A stretch of 64,000 nucleotides of DNA from Geomobilibacter sp964431365 (GCA_964431365.1 CAYSJJ010000007.1:1-64000), one strand, 5' to 3'. Positions 16,381 to 24,955 are shown, counted from the first letter of the stretch. Numbers and translations are program-made. Notes: generated by a model not told the origin, from the sequence alone.

Positions 16381-17544
16381 ATGCTCAGGGGGATCTCCGG
16401 CAACATCCTGGCCCTGGGGGTGGTCAGCCTCCTGACGGACATCTCCAGCGAGATGATCTACCCGCTCCTGCCGCTCTTCGTCAGCACGGTCCTCGGCGCC
16501 GGTCCCGCCTTCCTGGGGATGCTGGAGGGGGCGGCGGAATCGACCGCAGCGCTGCTGAAACTGGCCTCCGGGATCGCCTCCGACGGCCTGCCGCGTCGCA
16601 AGCCGCTGGTTCTGTTCGGCTACACCCTTTCCTCCTGCGCCCGGCCGCTCATCGCCGCGGCCACGTCACCGCTGGCAGTGCTCCTGATCCGGCTTTCCGA
16701 CCGGCTGGGCAAGGGGATCAGAACCTCCCCGCGGGACGCCCTGATCGCCGATTCGGTGGACGCATCGCTCCGTGGCAAGGCATTCGGCTTCCACCGCTCC
16801 ATGGATCACGCCGGCGCGATCATCGGCCCCCTCTTGGCCACCCTGCTCCTGGCAACAGCGGTCAAGGATCTCCGCACCCTCTTCTGGCTCGCTGCCATCC
16901 CCGGCATTGCGGCAGTGCTGGTCATCGTCCTTTTCGTTCGGGAGCCTCCCCGCCGGGACCATGCCGTTACCGCCATCCGCCTGGTCACCCCGCGCGGCGA
17001 ACTCCTCAAATTCCTCCTGATCCTCCTCCTCTTCACCCTCGGCAACTCGTCGGACGCCTTCCTGCTCCTGCGGGCCGGCAACCTGGGGGTGACGCCGGCC
17101 AAGATCCCGCTCCTCTGGGCCTTTTTCCACCTGAGCAAGATGCTCTCGGCCACGCCGTTCGGGGCGCTCTCCGACCGACTCGGCCGCCGGATACTGATCA
17201 TTGCCGGCTGGCTGGTCTATGCCCTCTCCTACCTCGGTTTTGCCCTTGCCACCGCCGAGTGGCAGATCTGGGCGCTGTTCGCCTTCTATGGACTGTTCTA
17301 CGGCCTGACCGAAGGGGTGGAAAAGGCGCTCCTGGCCGACCTGGCGCCGGCCACTGAACGGGGCAGCGCCTTTGGCTGGTACAACTGCGCCATCGGGGCC
17401 GGAGCGCTCCCGGCCAGCCTCCTCTTCGGCTTTGTCTGGCAGCTGCTCTCGCCCCAGGCCGCCTTTGGGATGGGTGCAGGGCTTGCACTGCTCTCCGCGT
17501 TTATGCTTATTTTGATGGTAAGGGAAAAGTCTGATACTGCCTGA
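16381..17544 (+). CDS. MFS transporter
   Basis: A 387-residue, strongly hydrophobic protein with about 12 membrane segments. The loop between TM2 and TM3 (ASDGLPRRKPLVLFGYTLSS) and the motif RLSDRLGKGIRTSPRDALIAD are typical of the MFS group that includes NreB/fosmidomycin-resistance-like efflux carriers. The substrate cannot be assigned. A GGGGAGTAGGGAGAGC site precedes the ATG, 9 bases after rsmI, so the two are probably cotranscribed. A 70-base spacer separates it from the convergent toxin gene. Confidence 0.85.
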   Translation: MLRGISGNILALGVVSLLTDISSEMIYPLLPLFVSTVLGAGPAFLGMLEGAAESTAALLKLASGIASDGLPRRKPLVLFGYTLSSCARPLIAAATSPLAVLLIRLSDRLGKGIRTSPRDALIADSVDASLRGKAFGFHRSMDHAGAIIGPLLATLLLATAVKDLRTLFWLAAIPGIAAVLVIVLFVREPPRRDHAVTAIRLVTPRGELLKFLLILLLFTLGNSSDAFLLLRAGNLGVTPAKIPLLWAFFHLSKMLSATPFGALSDRLGRRILIIAGWLVYALSYLGFALATAEWQIWALFAFYGLFYGLTEGVEKALLADLAPATERGSAFGWYNCAIGAGALPASLLFGFVWQLLSPQAAFGMGAGLALLSAFMLILMVREKSDTA

Positions 17545-17614
17545 TGGAGGCTTGGAGAACTGCATTAACGTGACGGGCAAGCCACGATAAGGGCCGTCTA
17601 TGGAAATCCGGCTC

Positions 17615-17911
17615 CTACGACCGGTAAGCCTTGTCATGCTGCACATGCAGACTGACGAGAACTATAGTCGGGCCATTGATAAGGCAGGTCACGGCCCGGG
17701 CACTGCCGGTTACGCGGAGCGAGTATAGCTGTTCGCCGGTGGTCGGTTCGATCATACCGTGAAGTTTCTCGAAATTCAGCCCGTTGTGACGCCAGAGTTC
17801 TTGCAGTGTCAGCGAATGCAGCAGTTGGAGCATCTTGGCGGCCGCCTTGCGCACCGGTATCTCCGCTGCCATGACCGCTTCGTCGAATGCGGGCCGGATC
17901 TCAATCTTCAC
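17615..17911 (-). CDS. RelE/ParE-superfamily toxin
   Basis: A 98-residue basic protein with the pattern of RelE-like mRNA interferases: GLNFEKLHGM, then YSLRVTGSARAVTCLINGPTIVLVSLHVQHDKAYR, close to the YoeB/YafQ style C-terminus ending in H-D-K-x-Y. It overlaps the upstream antitoxin gene by 11 bases (17901-17911), antitoxin first, as in most type II modules. Toxic activity is inferred from family and context only. Confidence 0.75.
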   Translation of the reverse strand: MKIEIRPAFDEAVMAAEIPVRKAAAKMLQLLHSLTLQELWRHNGLNFEKLHGMIEPTTGEQLYSLRVTGSARAVTCLINGPTIVLVSLHVQHDKAYRS

Positions 17912-18170
17912 CGGCCCACCTCTTGGCTACGTCCCCAGCCTGCTTGGCCGTGCTGACGCTGAGGGAAGGGCGCGGGTCCGCAAGAGACGCGGTAATCGCC
18001 TCCTTGGTTTCGGTCGTCCAGGCCCAGAGCTGGTGACGCGGAATCGGCTCCACCGGTATCAGCATGATCCGTCCGTCGTCCAGCACTTCAACATCAAGGG
18101 CATCACCCGGCTTGATCCCGAGTGACGGAGGAAGGGTAACGCGTCTTCGTGAATCCGTTTGTACCAGCAT
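17901..18170 (-). CDS. AbrB/MazE-type antitoxin
   Basis: An 89-residue protein with an N-terminal SpoVT-AbrB swapped-hairpin DNA-binding domain (MLVQTDSRRRVTLPPSLGIKPGDALDVEVLDDGRI trimmed: key residues R8-R10, L13-P15, G20-D21) and a C-terminal tail (residues 50-89) that would bind the toxin. AGGAGG precedes the ATG at 18170. A promoter with TTGCCG, 17 bases and TATCCT lies immediately upstream. Pairing of an AbrB-fold antitoxin with a RelE-like toxin is less usual than AbrB/PIN or MazE/MazF. Confidence 0.78.
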   Translation of the reverse strand: MLVQTDSRRRVTLPPSLGIKPGDALDVEVLDDGRIMLIPVEPIPRHQLWAWTTETKEAITASLADPRPSLSVSTAKQAGDVAKRWAGED

Positions 18171-18191
18171 AATGGGCACCTCCTGAAGGCA

Positions 18192-18220
18192 AGGATAGCA
18201 GCCAAAAGGCATTTCGGCAA
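18192..18220 (-). promoter_or_regulatory. Promoter of the toxin-antitoxin pair
   Basis: On the minus strand, -35 TTGCCG (18215-18220), a 17-base spacer and -10 TATCCT (18192-18197). The transcript would start near 18185, directly at the AGGAGG ribosome-binding site, giving a very short leader. An AbrB-type antitoxin would be expected to bind here. Confidence 0.45.
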
Positions 18221-18275
18221 TACCCATTTGTTGCATTTGCACGCTGAGACTATGTGACTCCTAGCTGCAAAAAGA

Positions 18276-18330
18276 AAAGCCCCGGATCGCTCCGGGGCCT
18301 TTTTAGCCCCGCCTCCAGAGAGGCGGGGCT
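18276..18330 (-). terminator. Tandem hairpin terminator after the cytochrome operon
   Basis: Two adjacent stem-loops: AGCCCCGCCTC/GAGGCGGGGCT (18305-18330, perfect 11 bp) and GCCCCGGA/TCCGGGGC (18279-18298). On the minus strand the second is followed by TTTTCTTTTT, a good intrinsic terminator for the conduit operon ending at 18356. The plus-strand reading also ends in TTTTT, so it may work in both directions. Confidence 0.8.
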
Positions 18331-18355
18331 GCGTCATGCAGTGATAGAGAAGTCT

Positions 18356-20206
18356 CTACGGACGCTCAGGGGTGCTCCAGGCACCGGTCGTGCGGTTGTA
18401 CCCACACAAGTAGAGCATGTCGGCGGTCGTCCCCGGAGCGACGTCACCAACAGTTGCGCTGGTGGTGTAAGCCTTGGCCCCCTTGCCATACTTGACGGGA
18501 TCGTAGGCTATTGCGGTCGCACTGGCGGAGTAGTTCAGCGCCTTGTCGTCAAGGAAGTCAACGGTGTCGTAGACAAGTCGACGCACATAGGTACGGGCAT
18601 GGACATAGGATCCGACATCTTTGGTCAGCAGGTTGAGGTTAAAGGCGGCCCCCATTAGCCGCTTGCCGAATACCTGATTCTTTGTGCCACGGGTCCAGTC
18701 CTTGAGGGCAGTCTTGCCGGTGGGGTCCTTGGTCAGGTCGTAGAAGTACGGATAGGCATTCGGATCGTACTTGACGTTGTACTTGGTGAGGAAAAGGTTT
18801 TGAATGAGTGCCAGCGCATCAGTGAAGCCGAGGGCCTGCTCCTCGAGGAACACCGTCTTGAAGTTTGCGCCGGTCAGGGGAACGCCGCCCTCCGAATCAT
18901 GGCAGTTGACGCACACTTGGTTGAAGGCGTTGGCGTCGATCTGCCAGGTGTGGCCGTGAGCCGCACGATCACCGGTAGGAGCGCCATTGGCATTCAGGTG
19001 GCAAGTAACGCAGGGACCATTGTCATCAAACGAGCCCGGAACAAAGACGGCCGGATTGTGGGAGTCGCCGTTGATCATGGTGGTACCAAGCTTACGGTGG
19101 GTGGAGGTGACGCCGCCAGAGACGCCGTAAGTCGGCACGGAGGTGCTATCCGGAGTCATGGTCTTCAGCCGGGTACTGGTGCCGATAACCTGAGCGGAGC
19201 TGGTGAAATTCCAGAAACCGGACGCCATATACATCAGAGCAGCACCGGCCTTGTAGTGAGAGTTCTTAAAGCTGGCGTTGGTGAAATCGGTGATCGCCTC
19301 GATGGAGTCGGCATTCTCGCGGCCAGTGTGGCAGGCTACGCAGAGGTTACTCTTGCTGATGTTCGGAAGGGTCTTGGGATTCTTATTGCTGTTGTAAGGA
19401 GCGGTAAACGCCGTAGAGCCCTTGACGGCAAAGCTGTCGTTCACGTGGCATGTGCGGCAGGTCAGGACTTCACGCCCATTATCCCCTGCGGTGGCCCAGC
19501 TTTGGGCCGGGAAGGGGTCTGACCAGGCGCCAGTTGTACCGCCGGTGGTCCCAGCAAGGAAGTTGCTGTAACCGGTCGAGGTGTGGCAACGGATACAGCT
19601 GGTATTCTCCTTGAAGTCCTCATCGGCGAACGCCGGGGAATTGACGTCCCCGTGGCCGGATTCAGCCCAGGCCTTGCGCTCGGCCGCGCCCTTGCCCTTG
19701 AGCGGATTGTGCGGCTCATGGCAGGCGGTGCAGCCGTTCTCAAAGTTCTTGGTCACGTACATGGCCGATGATACTGCGTTGGCACCAGCAGTCATGTTCC
19801 TGAAGTGGGCTGCCTGAATGGCCGTCGGCTTCTTGTTGGCGTTGTACTGGCCCAGGAAAGCTGGCTGGTGGCAGCCGAAGCACTTGCCCGCCTTGTCAGG
19901 ATTCGAGAACGGGATAGGGCCGACGCCGTTATGCTCTGCACCGCCGCCGTGACAATCCTGGCAGCCGACCACTTCACCCACGCCGTTGATGAAGTGTGCG
20001 GACTGGACGTACTCGGAGTAAATCGGCATGCCGCTTTGGGAGTTGTACGATGCACCGTGGCACTGGGCGCAGGTCTTTTCGTCAACCTTTGCGACATCGG
20101 CAGCGGCAGTCGTCCCTTCCTTGTTTCCCGAACCGCAACCGGTAAGGGATGCAGCGAGCAATGTTGCGGCAAGTAGAGCTGAATAAAGATAAGGTTTTCT
20201 ACTCAT
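18356..20206 (-). CDS. Nine-heme outer-membrane lipoprotein cytochrome c
   Basis: A 616-residue lipoprotein: signal sequence with lipobox LTGC and lipidated Cys24, then nine CXXCH heme sites (CAQCH, CQDCH, CFGCH, CTACH, CIRCH, CRTCH, CVACH, CVTCH, CVNCH), all in the first three quarters. The last 170 residues lack heme sites. By position after a porin and a periplasmic octaheme cytochrome it is the likely surface-exposed member of a porin-cytochrome conduit, the role OmcB plays in Geobacter sulfurreducens, although OmcB has 12 hemes. GGAGG lies 7 bases before the ATG. It is last in its operon and is followed by a double hairpin terminator. Confidence 0.88.
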   Translation of the reverse strand: MSRKPYLYSALLAATLLAASLTGCGSGNKEGTTAAADVAKVDEKTCAQCHGASYNSQSGMPIYSEYVQSAHFINGVGEVVGCQDCHGGGAEHNGVGPIPFSNPDKAGKCFGCHQPAFLGQYNANKKPTAIQAAHFRNMTAGANAVSSAMYVTKNFENGCTACHEPHNPLKGKGAAERKAWAESGHGDVNSPAFADEDFKENTSCIRCHTSTGYSNFLAGTTGGTTGAWSDPFPAQSWATAGDNGREVLTCRTCHVNDSFAVKGSTAFTAPYNSNKNPKTLPNISKSNLCVACHTGRENADSIEAITDFTNASFKNSHYKAGAALMYMASGFWNFTSSAQVIGTSTRLKTMTPDSTSVPTYGVSGGVTSTHRKLGTTMINGDSHNPAVFVPGSFDDNGPCVTCHLNANGAPTGDRAAHGHTWQIDANAFNQVCVNCHDSEGGVPLTGANFKTVFLEEQALGFTDALALIQNLFLTKYNVKYDPNAYPYFYDLTKDPTGKTALKDWTRGTKNQVFGKRLMGAAFNLNLLTKDVGSYVHARTYVRRLVYDTVDFLDDKALNYSASATAIAYDPVKYGKGAKAYTTSATVGDVAPGTTADMLYLCGYNRTTGAWSTPERP

Positions 20207-20239
20207 TCTCTTTCCTCCTTCGTGGGTTGTTTGCATACT

Positions 20240-20941
20240 TTAAAAAGTTCCCGGCAAGTGACATTTCCTACAAACTTTATCTCCGGCCTTGTCTTTAAAA
20301 TTCCCTTTGATGTCCTTCCAATTGCGCGGATGTGGGTTGGTCCCGCCCGGCTTGTTGGCGTGGCACTGGATGCAGACATCGCCTTCCGGGTGGCAGGTCT
20401 GGCAGGATTGCAGGTTGCGCCGGGCCTCGGTTGCATGTTCATGCAGGGCCGGTGCGTATCTCTGGCCGTCCGGACCGAGCATCAGGTGCGACTTGATCCG
20501 CAGTTTGCCTTTCGGGAAGCGGTCGTGGCAGGCGGTGCAGAACTTCTGGTCATGGCAGCGGTAGCAGGTCTGCGGGTTGTCCTGCGCCTTGATCGGGTGG
20601 ATGGTGATGAAGTCGCTGCGGTGACTCTTGGGCGCGAAATCACGACCGAAGTTTTCGGCTGAAAGATCGGCATTGATGCCGCCGCCTTTGTGGCAGTCAA
20701 GGCAGAACGACTGGTTGTGGCATTGGGCGCAGTTGTTGGGTGACTGCTTGACGAGCGTCCGGTGACTCCTGACCCAGTCGCCGTCGTGATTGGGAGCGAT
20801 CCCCTCGGCCTTGTGACAATCGTTGCACTCGGCAATCTTCATCTCGGCGTATTCTTTATGCTGCTGTTTCTGGGCTACGGCCTGCTGGACATACAAGACG
20901 GACATCATCAGAAGCAGGCAGACGAATAACATCTTCTTCAC
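20240..20941 (-). CDS. Periplasmic eight-heme cytochrome c
   Basis: A 233-residue exported protein (signal peptide MKKMLFVCLLLMMSVLYVQQ, cleavage near AVAQ) with eight CXXCH sites: CNDCH, CAQCH, CLDCH, CYRCH, CTACH, CQTCH, CIQCH and CRKCH. Size and heme count match the periplasmic OmaB-type component of Geobacter porin-cytochrome complexes, which takes electrons from the periplasm and passes them through the porin. It lies 15 bases after the porin gene and 33 bases before the lipoprotein cytochrome. Confidence 0.88.
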   Translation of the reverse strand: MKKMLFVCLLLMMSVLYVQQAVAQKQQHKEYAEMKIAECNDCHKAEGIAPNHDGDWVRSHRTLVKQSPNNCAQCHNQSFCLDCHKGGGINADLSAENFGRDFAPKSHRSDFITIHPIKAQDNPQTCYRCHDQKFCTACHDRFPKGKLRIKSHLMLGPDGQRYAPALHEHATEARRNLQSCQTCHPEGDVCIQCHANKPGGTNPHPRNWKDIKGNFKDKAGDKVCRKCHLPGTF

Positions 20942-20956
20942 AGGTGCACCCCCTTT

Positions 20957-22174
20957 CTAAAAGTCGTAGTCGAACGTGACCCGACCGGATGTATTGTGGC
21001 TGAACTGAGCGTTGACGTCAGCCTGGATGCGCCCGGAAACGGCCATATTGTTGGCTAGTTTGTATTTGCCTCCCAGCCAGTATCTGCGGGCGATTTCGTC
21101 GCCGGTCAGCACATCGCGCTGGTACACGTCATAGGTGAAGCCAGCGGCGACCTGAGCCTGCTTGTTGATTTCATAGTCCGCGTCGATGATCGCGCCGTTG
21201 GTGGAGCCGTAATAGCCGTTGCGGTTGTCGTATTCGACGTTGAACCGCAGATGTTCGAGTGGCCGCACGGTGACCCCGCCATGATAGACGTTGGCCGCGG
21301 CACCTTCGCCGTACCCCTGGCGGTTGTAACCTGCATTGATCGAGAGCATGTCGTTGAGCGTGTAATCAACCCTGAAGAGACCTTCCTGATACTGGTTGAC
21401 CGCGAACACCGAATAGATGGAGGTGGTGTCGAACGTGGCATAGCTCTGATAGTACTCGCCGGTGAAGATCAGGCTGGATGTGGGGTAATATTTAAGGCCC
21501 GCCTGCACTTCGTTGAATATCTCGGATGTCAGGTCATATTTCGCATTCCCATACACCTTGATATTGTTCAGCAGGTACTGTTTTCCGGAGATCCCGAGGA
21601 TGTCACGGGCGGTATCGCCATGGTCCCATTTGCGGAACCAGCTCACTTCGGCATCAGTCTGTTTGAAACCGGTCAGATATGCCGAAATGCCCAGGTCAGT
21701 ATTCCAGCCATAGCCGGTTTCGCCGTTGAGACCGAAGATTACGTCGCGGCCGCCTAGGAGCGTAAATCCGACTGGCCCGACATTCTTGATGTCAAGTTGA
21801 AGTCCGTCGATAATTGCACTCCCTGCGGCGTTGTTGACGAACTGCCGGCCGAGCTTGATGTCGGCCTTGTCGAACAGGTCGCGATACTCGCCGTAGAGGT
21901 AATAAAGCCGACCATTGAGCCCTTCTCCGTTTGTCAGGTCCTGGGACGCCCGCCCATAGCCGTAGATGGAGAATTTACCAGACTTGTCGATGTTGGTGAT
22001 GCCAACCCGCAGGTACTCACCCAGTTCAACCTGGCGCGTGTCTTCTTTAAGCTCGTTGTTGAACCATGTTAACTGGGTTGAGCTTCGGCCATGGATTTCC
22101 GCACTCCAGCCGACTGTAGCTGGCAATAGCATCATCGAGGCCAGAAGTAATCTCGTTACTCCTTTAATGCCCAT
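20957..22174 (-). CDS. Outer-membrane beta-barrel porin of the cytochrome conduit
   Basis: A 405-residue protein with a signal peptide (cleavage near GWSAEI) and a mature part rich in alternating aromatic/polar strands (for example LNGRLYYLYGEYRDLF and VYGNAKYDLTSEIF), ending VTFDYDF with a C-terminal Phe typical of outer-membrane barrels. No heme sites. Placement before an octaheme periplasmic and a nonaheme lipoprotein cytochrome matches OmbB-type porins. The ATG at 22174 has AGGAGG 8 bases upstream and overlaps the end of the TetR gene by 11 bases, so expression is probably coupled. Confidence 0.85.
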   Translation of the reverse strand: MGIKGVTRLLLASMMLLPATVGWSAEIHGRSSTQLTWFNNELKEDTRQVELGEYLRVGITNIDKSGKFSIYGYGRASQDLTNGEGLNGRLYYLYGEYRDLFDKADIKLGRQFVNNAAGSAIIDGLQLDIKNVGPVGFTLLGGRDVIFGLNGETGYGWNTDLGISAYLTGFKQTDAEVSWFRKWDHGDTARDILGISGKQYLLNNIKVYGNAKYDLTSEIFNEVQAGLKYYPTSSLIFTGEYYQSYATFDTTSIYSVFAVNQYQEGLFRVDYTLNDMLSINAGYNRQGYGEGAAANVYHGGVTVRPLEHLRFNVEYDNRNGYYGSTNGAIIDADYEINKQAQVAAGFTYDVYQRDVLTGDEIARRYWLGGKYKLANNMAVSGRIQADVNAQFSHNTSGRVTFDYDF

Positions 22175-22922
22175 CAAGTGAACCTCCTTTCGTGGAATTG
22201 CATTTTTCAACTTCTTTGTTGGCAGATGTCTCTTTAACCATTCCTCCCTTCCTGTTTGAGTTTGCAGTTTCTGAACGGGCTGATACACGATGTTCGGTGC
22301 CAAAGGCGAATATACGGACGAATTCAGCAATCGCCTTATTGCAATCGATGCTTCGGCAACTCTTGCGCTGTAGGATCTCTTCAATATTAAAGAAACTGAA
22401 AAAAATCCCGTGAAACGCCCTGGCCGCCAGTTCGGGGTCAAAACTGCGGAGTCCGCCCCGCTGCTGCATAGCCCGGAGGTACGATGCGTAGGTGGCAAAA
22501 AGAGTGTCGAGAAAGGTGTGATATATCTGATGCATCTTGTCGGGGGAGTGGAGCAACTCGCCATGGAGGATCTTGATCCAGTCGCGCAGGCCGTCAAGCG
22601 TTGTCAGCAAATGGTTGGCAAGTATGGTCAGCCCTTCCTCATACGGAAGGTCGACGACACTCGGAATCAGATCCTGAACCTCCAACACCGAGTAGTGGTT
22701 GATAACCGCTTCCAACAATTGCTCCTTGGTGGCAAAGTGACGGAACAGGGTGACTTCCGAGAGATCGGCACAACGGGCAATTTCCCGCGTGCTGGCCCCC
22801 CGGAATCCCTTTTCGGAAAACATCTGGATAGCGGCCGCAAGGATCCGTTCGTGGGTCTCCTGACCCCCCTTGCCCGCAGAACGCGCGGCTTTCGATGTCT
22901 GTGATAGAGGCTCTGTTTGCAT
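22164..22922 (-). CDS. TetR-family regulator of the conduit operon
   Basis: A 252-residue regulator. The TetR helix-turn-helix is at about residues 26-70 (RILAAAIQMFSEKGFRGAS, REIARCADLSEVTLFRHFATK); the rest is a helical ligand/dimer domain. It is first in the operon and overlaps the porin start by 11 bases, as OrfR-type TetR genes precede porin-cytochrome clusters in Geobacter. The ATG at 22922 gives the most typical N-terminus but lacks a strong ribosome-binding site. A perfect inverted repeat overlaps the likely -35 at 22969-22988, so autoregulation is plausible. Confidence 0.85.
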   Translation of the reverse strand: MQTEPLSQTSKAARSAGKGGQETHERILAAAIQMFSEKGFRGASTREIARCADLSEVTLFRHFATKEQLLEAVINHYSVLEVQDLIPSVVDLPYEEGLTILANHLLTTLDGLRDWIKILHGELLHSPDKMHQIYHTFLDTLFATYASYLRAMQQRGGLRSFDPELAARAFHGIFFSFFNIEEILQRKSCRSIDCNKAIAEFVRIFAFGTEHRVSARSETANSNRKGGMVKETSANKEVEKCNSTKGGSLDGH

Positions 22923-22968
22923 GTAGGTACTTACTGTATCGGCAAACAAAAATATTCTTAAGTTTATT

Positions 22969-22988
22969 CTGTAAAAAATTACAGTCAA
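22969..22988 (-). promoter_or_regulatory. Inverted-repeat operator overlapping a -35 element
   Basis: CTGTAA AAAA TTACAG (22969-22984) is a perfect 6+6 inverted repeat. A -35-like TTGACT (22983-22988, minus strand) overlaps its edge, about 50 bases before the TetR gene. A related half-site TACTGTA occurs again close to the start codon. The layout is that of an autoregulated TetR promoter; binding is not shown. Confidence 0.45.
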
Positions 22989-23232
22989 TACACACTCGAA
23001 CGCATTAATTATTATTTAGCGCTAACAATGTGCACGTAGCAGGGGTTTGAGGTTATCGTTACGATATATAAAAGAGCTCACCTGCAGTACCAATAACGGC
23101 ACGGAATCATTACGACATGCTAATGCAGTACATTCACGACTCTTCACCGGACCTGTCTCGAAGAAATCCCCCGCGTGACTTAATCGATTCTAAGCTATTG
23201 ACTGCAGGGAGCAGTTACCCTACGGTATCCCC
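22989..23232. other. Divergent intergenic region, no gene
   Basis: AT-rich spacer between the minus-strand TetR operon and the plus-strand TPR gene. It contains one perfect short palindrome, TATCGT T ACGATA (23054-23066), followed by TATATA, which could be a regulator site next to a -10 element. I see no RNA gene or credible reading frame. Confidence 0.4.
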
Positions 23233-23841
23233 ATGTCACACTCTCCCGACAGACGCCCACTGCTTGGCCGGATCACTCGACTGCTTGTCACCGCCATTGC
23301 CTTCGCGCTGCTGGCGACCCTGCCGGCCACGACCATCGCCTTGGAACAGCCGCCTGCCGGCGTTACCGCTACACCTCCCTCCCCCACCGACATCGACGCC
23401 TGGCTGAGAAAGGGAATGGAGCAGAACGCCGCCGGGCGCTACCAGGAGGCACTGGATGCCTTCCAGCAGGCCGTGGCCATCGACCCGACCAACTCCTTTG
23501 CCTGGTTCAACCTGGGAACCTCTGCAGCCCTGCTTGGCCGTTACCGGGAAGCGGCCGGCTTCCTCAGGGAAGCGGTGAAGATCACGCCAGATCTCCTTCC
23601 GGCCTGGAGCAACCTGGGCGCATTGTATAACCACCTGCAGAGCCCGGCGGAGGCCTTGGCGGCTTTCCAGGAGGTAGTGAGGCTGCAGCCCGGCAATGCC
23701 GAGGCCCATTACCAGTCTGCCCTTGCACTCCTCGCCCTGGGCAGGATGGACGAGGCCCGCGCCGAATACCTGACGCTCCGCAGTATCGACCCCGCCTTGG
23801 CAGAAAAACTCCGCCCCAGCTTCCCGGAACAGAAGAAATAA
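23233..23841 (+). CDS. Secreted TPR-repeat protein
   Basis: A 202-residue protein with an N-terminal signal sequence or anchor (TRLLVTAIAFALLATLPATT, residues 15-34) and about four tetratricopeptide repeats in the rest (AGRYQEALDAFQQAVAIDPT, GRYREAAGFLREAVKITPDL, QSPAEALAAFQEVVRLQPGN, GRMDEARAEYLTL). TPR domains mediate protein contacts; the partner is unknown. No ribosome-binding site precedes the ATG. It converges on hpnH with a shared bidirectional terminator. Confidence 0.8.
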   Translation: MSHSPDRRPLLGRITRLLVTAIAFALLATLPATTIALEQPPAGVTATPPSPTDIDAWLRKGMEQNAAGRYQEALDAFQQAVAIDPTNSFAWFNLGTSAALLGRYREAAGFLREAVKITPDLLPAWSNLGALYNHLQSPAEALAAFQEVVRLQPGNAEAHYQSALALLALGRMDEARAEYLTLRSIDPALAEKLRPSFPEQKK

Positions 23842-23843
23842 AA

Positions 23844-23874
23844 AAAGCCGCCCTGCAGGGTGCAGGACGGCTTT
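23844..23874. terminator. Bidirectional terminator between TPR gene and hpnH
   Basis: A 14 bp stem with one mismatch (AAAGCCGCCCTGCA / TGCAGGACGGCTTT, 3-base loop) starts 2 bases after the TPR stop. The A-rich and T-rich flanks allow use by both the plus-strand TPR gene and the minus-strand hopanoid operon ending at 23902. Confidence 0.75.
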
Positions 23875-23901
23875 CGGATCGGCCGGAAAGGCTTCTTCGT
23901 A

Positions 23902-24900
23902 TCAGGTTAAGTTCCAGATCGCCATTTCCAGGATATCCTTCCAGCTCTTGGCGATCTCGTTCACCACGGTCGGCTCAAACCCGCAGTGCATCATGCACTG
24001 GGCGCAGCGCTCGTCGCGACCGACACCATAGCGGTTCCAGTCGGTCTTCTCCATCATCTCCTTGAAGGTCGGATAGTGGGTGTCGGTGATCAGGTAACAG
24101 GGGGCTTTCCACCCTTGCGGATTGCGGGTCGGATTCCCCCATGGGGTGCACTGGAGCTTCTTCTCCCCTTTGAGAAAACGGAGATACATGGGGGTGGACC
24201 AGAAGCGGAACCGCTTGCTCATTTCGTAAACCTGACCGAACTTACGTTCGATCTCCTGCCGCTCCAGGAAAAGTTGCTCGCCCACCGCCTCATAGCTGAA
24301 CCCGGGGGCCACCAGCAGGCCGTCCACACCGATTTCGGTAAGCATGGAGAAGAGCATCTCGATCTCCACCAGATCGGTGTCCTTGAAGATGGTGGTATTG
24401 GTGCAGACCCGGAAGCCGAGCTGTTTTGCCCGCTTTATCCCCGCGATGGCGGTCTTGAAGGTCCCTTTGCGCTCCAGGAGCCGATCGTGGGTCTCTTCCA
24501 TGCCATCCATGTGGACGTTGAGCGTGAAATTAGGGTGTGGCCGGAGCCGGTCAAGTGACTTTTCCAGCAGGAGGGCATTGGTGCAGAACTGGATATGCTT
24601 GCCGCGCTGCAGTACCGCCTCGACCAGTTCGAAGACGTGGGGATAGAGGAACGGCTCGCCGCCGGTGATGGTTACGATGGGGGCGGGACATTCGTCCACC
24701 GAGCGGAGGCACTCCTCCAGGCTCATCATCGCCTGGATCGTGTCGGCATACTCCCGGATCCGGCCGCAACCGGAACAGGCCAGGTTGCAGAGGTGGGTCG
24801 GTTCAAGCATCAGGACCAGCGGGTACTTCTCCACTTTGGCCAGCTTGTTCTTCGCAATGTATTTCGTCAAATCGTAATTCAGTCGCCAGGGGAAACGCAT
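23902..24900 (-). CDS. hpnH: Adenosyl-hopene transferase HpnH
   Basis: A 332-residue radical SAM enzyme that joins a 5'-deoxyadenosyl radical to hopene, the first step of extended (C35) hopanoid synthesis. The cluster motif is C38-NLA-C42-SG-C45, with TITGGEPFLYP further on, and a Cys-rich C-terminus (DERCAQCMMHCGFEP). It is last in the minus-strand run shc-hpnA-dxs-hpnH. The ATG at 24900 has AAAGGAA 8 bases upstream; an adjacent TTG is rejected. Confidence 0.94.
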   Translation of the reverse strand: MRFPWRLNYDLTKYIAKNKLAKVEKYPLVLMLEPTHLCNLACSGCGRIREYADTIQAMMSLEECLRSVDECPAPIVTITGGEPFLYPHVFELVEAVLQRGKHIQFCTNALLLEKSLDRLRPHPNFTLNVHMDGMEETHDRLLERKGTFKTAIAGIKRAKQLGFRVCTNTTIFKDTDLVEIEMLFSMLTEIGVDGLLVAPGFSYEAVGEQLFLERQEIERKFGQVYEMSKRFRFWSTPMYLRFLKGEKKLQCTPWGNPTRNPQGWKAPCYLITDTHYPTFKEMMEKTDWNRYGVGRDERCAQCMMHCGFEPTVVNEIAKSWKDILEMAIWNLT

Positions 24901-24955
24901 CAATCAAATTCCTTTCAATTGCCTACATATGTCGGGTCGAACGCCATTCGTCCCG

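Noticed and set aside
22989..23407. Plus-strand frame beginning near 23117
   Set aside because: Proline/serine-rich shadow overlapping the TPR gene in another frame, with no ribosome-binding site.
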